A DNA stretch of 64,000 nucleotides, from positions 620,001 through 684,000 of the forward strand of contig JAKVNR010000001.1 of NCBI GenBank assembly GCA_022483245.1, given 5' to 3'. The notes beneath the pieces are model-generated. The model worked only from the letters and a program-made list of their open reading frames with translations, did not search any database and was not told where the DNA came from. Positions within the stretch are counted from its first letter, which is position 1. Each line of letters starts with the position of its first letter. This document shows positions 61,779-64,000 of this stretch, one piece after another. Origin of the DNA: Lactobacillus sp. (lineage in GTDB: Bacteria > Bacillota > Bacilli > Lactobacillales > Lactobacillaceae). The position numbers and the translations under genes were made by a program.

Positions 61779-63146
61779 ATGGAAAGGAAGAATACAATGA
61801 AAAAAGCATCGGCCTTATTAGGCTCTTTGCTGTTCAGTGTTGGTTTGCTGGCAGTCAGCGGTCAAGCTGTTAAAGCGGACACCGTTCAACCTGCACAAAC
61901 AACTGCCACTGAACAAGTCCAAACTACCCAAACCACTGCTGAGCAAACTGCAACTGATCAAACTACTGACCAAGTTGCTACTAACGCTCCAGCAGTTAGT
62001 CAACAGTCAACGACGCAGATCAACTACGTTAAAGGCTACGGCGTTAACCTGTGGCAATTAAACGCTGATCAATCAGTTTCTTGGACTGGCCGCCGTTTAA
62101 CGACTGGCACCAAGTGGAAGACTTTTGGCTACACTGATTTGTCTAAGAGTCAGCAGCGTGTTTACAACTTGGGCGGGAACCAATGGATTTACGCTCAATA
62201 CTTAGTTGACGCTGGTACGAAGCAAAAAGTTGCTGGTTACCAAGCTGCTAGTTCACAGACTAAACCAAGTGGCCAAACGCCTGCGCAAACAACTGACATT
62301 ACCCCAGCTGCTAACGGCACGGTCGGAATTGTTGGCTACCGTCCAAGTTAGGGGACTGTTTTATACAGTTTAAACGGCAATACTGCCACCCCAACTGGCC
62401 GCTTCTTGAAGAACGGGACCGCTTGGAAGATCGTTGGTTCTAAGACCATCAACGGCACTACTTACTACAATTTAGGCGGCAACCAATGGGTTAACGCAGC
62501 TTACATTGTTACTGGTAATGCCAACGGTGCTTACCGCGTTTTAAAGAGCAACCCAAGTTCTCGTGAATACTACACTAGTCAATACAACCCAGTCTTTGCA
62601 CCTTGGGGCTGTGCTTCTTCTGCTTTGTCCATGCTGATGAAGTATGATGGCAACTGGAAGAACGTGCCGGGCAATTCTGAAAAAGCTAAGTTGACCTATA
62701 TGCAAAACCACCTGCCACGCAACAAGGCTAACGGTGGTCAAGACGGTGATCCTTACACTGGTAGAGGCTTCAGCCGCGTAATTCTGTCATACCGGTTAAC
62801 TCAATATGCCCACAGCTTAGGCGACGCAAAGATCGTTGATGTTTCTGGCGTATCTTTGAGCGGAATTATTGATTTGATCAAAGGCGGCAAGCCAGTTCTT
62901 TACTACGGCTGGTCATCATACCAAGCTGGCGGTGCTCGCAACCACTGTAAAGTAATCTTCGGCTACAACGCTCACAATAATACTTTCCTGGTTCACGATC
63001 CGTTGTACCAATACAAGTACTTCTACCGTGGTGGTGGCGGTATGCGTGAAGGCGTCCGCAACGGTTACGACTTAGGCCCAATCGCTTGGGTTTCAGCCCG
63101 CACCATTGCTCGTGAATACGCAGGCAACGCATTAACCATTCACTAA
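61779..63146 (+). pseudogene. Secreted SLAP-domain protein with C39-like peptidase domain, interrupted by in-frame TAG at 62349-62351
   Basis: Signal MKKASALLGSLLFSVGLLAVSGQAVKA; two SLAP-like segments; C39_2-like YNPVFAPWGCASSALSMLMKY...HCKVIFGYN...VHDP; both ORFs in the same frame. Confidence 0.82.
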
Positions 63147-63224
63147 AATTAAATAGTTAATTCTAAAAAATAGACAAGCAGTTTTAAGATTGCTTGTCTA
63201 TTTTTGTTGGATTTTTATCCATAG

Positions 63225-63370
63225 CTATTCATTTTCGGCTTGCAACTTTTCCCATTCTTCTGGAGTTAATCGTTTAGCTGCATACTTAGAATTCATCCCT
63301 GCTCGCAATGCTTGTCTATTTTCATTAGTTGCAAGCAAATAATTTGTCTCTTGCTCTGATTCAGTATATT
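63225..63370 (-). pseudogene. C-terminal fragment resembling Phd/YefM-type antitoxin
   Basis: YTESEQETNYLLATNENRQALRAGMNSKYAAKRLTPEEWEKLQAENE*; upstream stop, no start. Confidence 0.45.
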
Positions 63371-63472
63371 TTTAGAAAAAATCATCTGGTTTTCCCTCGC
63401 TAGTGCTTTTAAGTTAATTATATCTGCTCAAACTAATTTTCTGCTAAAATTTGTTCAGAAAGAGGGAACATT

Positions 63473-64000
63473 ATGCCGAAAAAGCACATCGTTTTAGGAA
63501 TCGTAGCCCATGTTGACGCCGGCAAGACTAGCTTAGCCGAAGCCTTGCTCTATAAAACCGGCCAAGTGCGCCAGCTCGGCCGCGTTGATCAAGGCAGCAG
63601 CCTGCTTGATCCAAGCCAACTAGAAAAGCAGCGCAAAATTACGATTTATTCTCACCAAGCCTTATTGACCAGTGGCGACTTATCGATCACATTGCTCGAC
63701 ACTCCCGGCCACCTGGATTTTGGTCAGCAAACTGAACAAGTGGTTTCAGTTTTAGACTACGCCATTTTGGTCATCTCGGGCACTGCTGGCGTGCAGGCAA
63801 CCACCCTCGCCTTCTGGAATTTACTCAAGCACTATCAGGTTCCAACTTTTATTTTCATTAACCAGCTTGACCGGCCAACGGCTGACTTGCAAACAGTGCT
63901 TAAGCAGCTGCAAACTCAGCTCTCGCCGGCTTGTCTGCACTTTGAGCACCCAAATTTAGATGATGTTGCCGCCCAAGATGATGCAGCGCTGACTGAATTT
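63473..64000 (+). CDS. TetM/EF-G-like ribosomal protection-type GTPase, partial (runs off window end)
   Basis: GIVAHVDAGKTSLAEALLYKTG, LDTPGHLDFGQQTEQV, NQLDRP. Confidence 0.88.
   Translation, partial: MPKKHIVLGIVAHVDAGKTSLAEALLYKTGQVRQLGRVDQGSSLLDPSQLEKQRKITIYSHQALLTSGDLSITLLDTPGHLDFGQQTEQVVSVLDYAILVISGTAGVQATTLAFWNLLKHYQVPTFIFINQLDRPTADLQTVLKQLQTQLSPACLHFEHPNLDDVAAQDDAALTEF

Noticed and set aside
1-64000. CRISPR arrays, transposases, prophage genes, rRNA
   Set aside because: Looked for and not seen; no regular spacer arrays or transposase/integrase ORFs recognised.

Overview
Window of a Lactobacillus-type (low-GC Firmicute) chromosome. Housekeeping genes include aspS-hisS with a T-box leader, dtd, an RSH gene, prmA, ldh, a fumarate reductase-type flavoprotein with fumC, metNPQ behind a Met T-box, eno, a glutamine-type ABC transporter, a pyrR-uraA operon with a PyrR leader, and a P-type ATPase. 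These are interleaved with a large set of cell-surface adhesin genes (YSIRK/LPXTG, MucBP, SLAP). The most interesting layer is not in the ORF track. It is a dispersed family of tiny Fst-like type I toxin-antitoxin modules: 5 apparently intact toxin ORFs of 31-33 aa, at least 3 solo antitoxin/terminator units, and several decayed copies. They sit between adhesin genes (about 35.4-43.0 kb) and again at about 60.4-61.7 kb. Each intact module has an extended -10 promoter, a hairpin hiding the Shine-Dalgarno, a long-range 5'/3' helix, a shared bidirectional terminator and a converging antitoxin promoter. The antitoxin repeats covary copy by copy with the start region of their own toxin. A second layer is homopolymer tracts in the 5' parts of the adhesin genes (G7, G7, G8, A6, A6), several of which set the reading frame, suggesting phase-variable surface display; sequencing indels remain an alternative. 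Other leads are two in-frame amber codons in surface proteins, a secreted peptide next to a CPBP protease, a minimal C-terminal flavinylation-like motif on the fumarate reductase, and a solitary PemI-like antitoxin with a truncated toxin. All statements come from reading the sequence and the supplied ORF track; no searches or folding programs were run.
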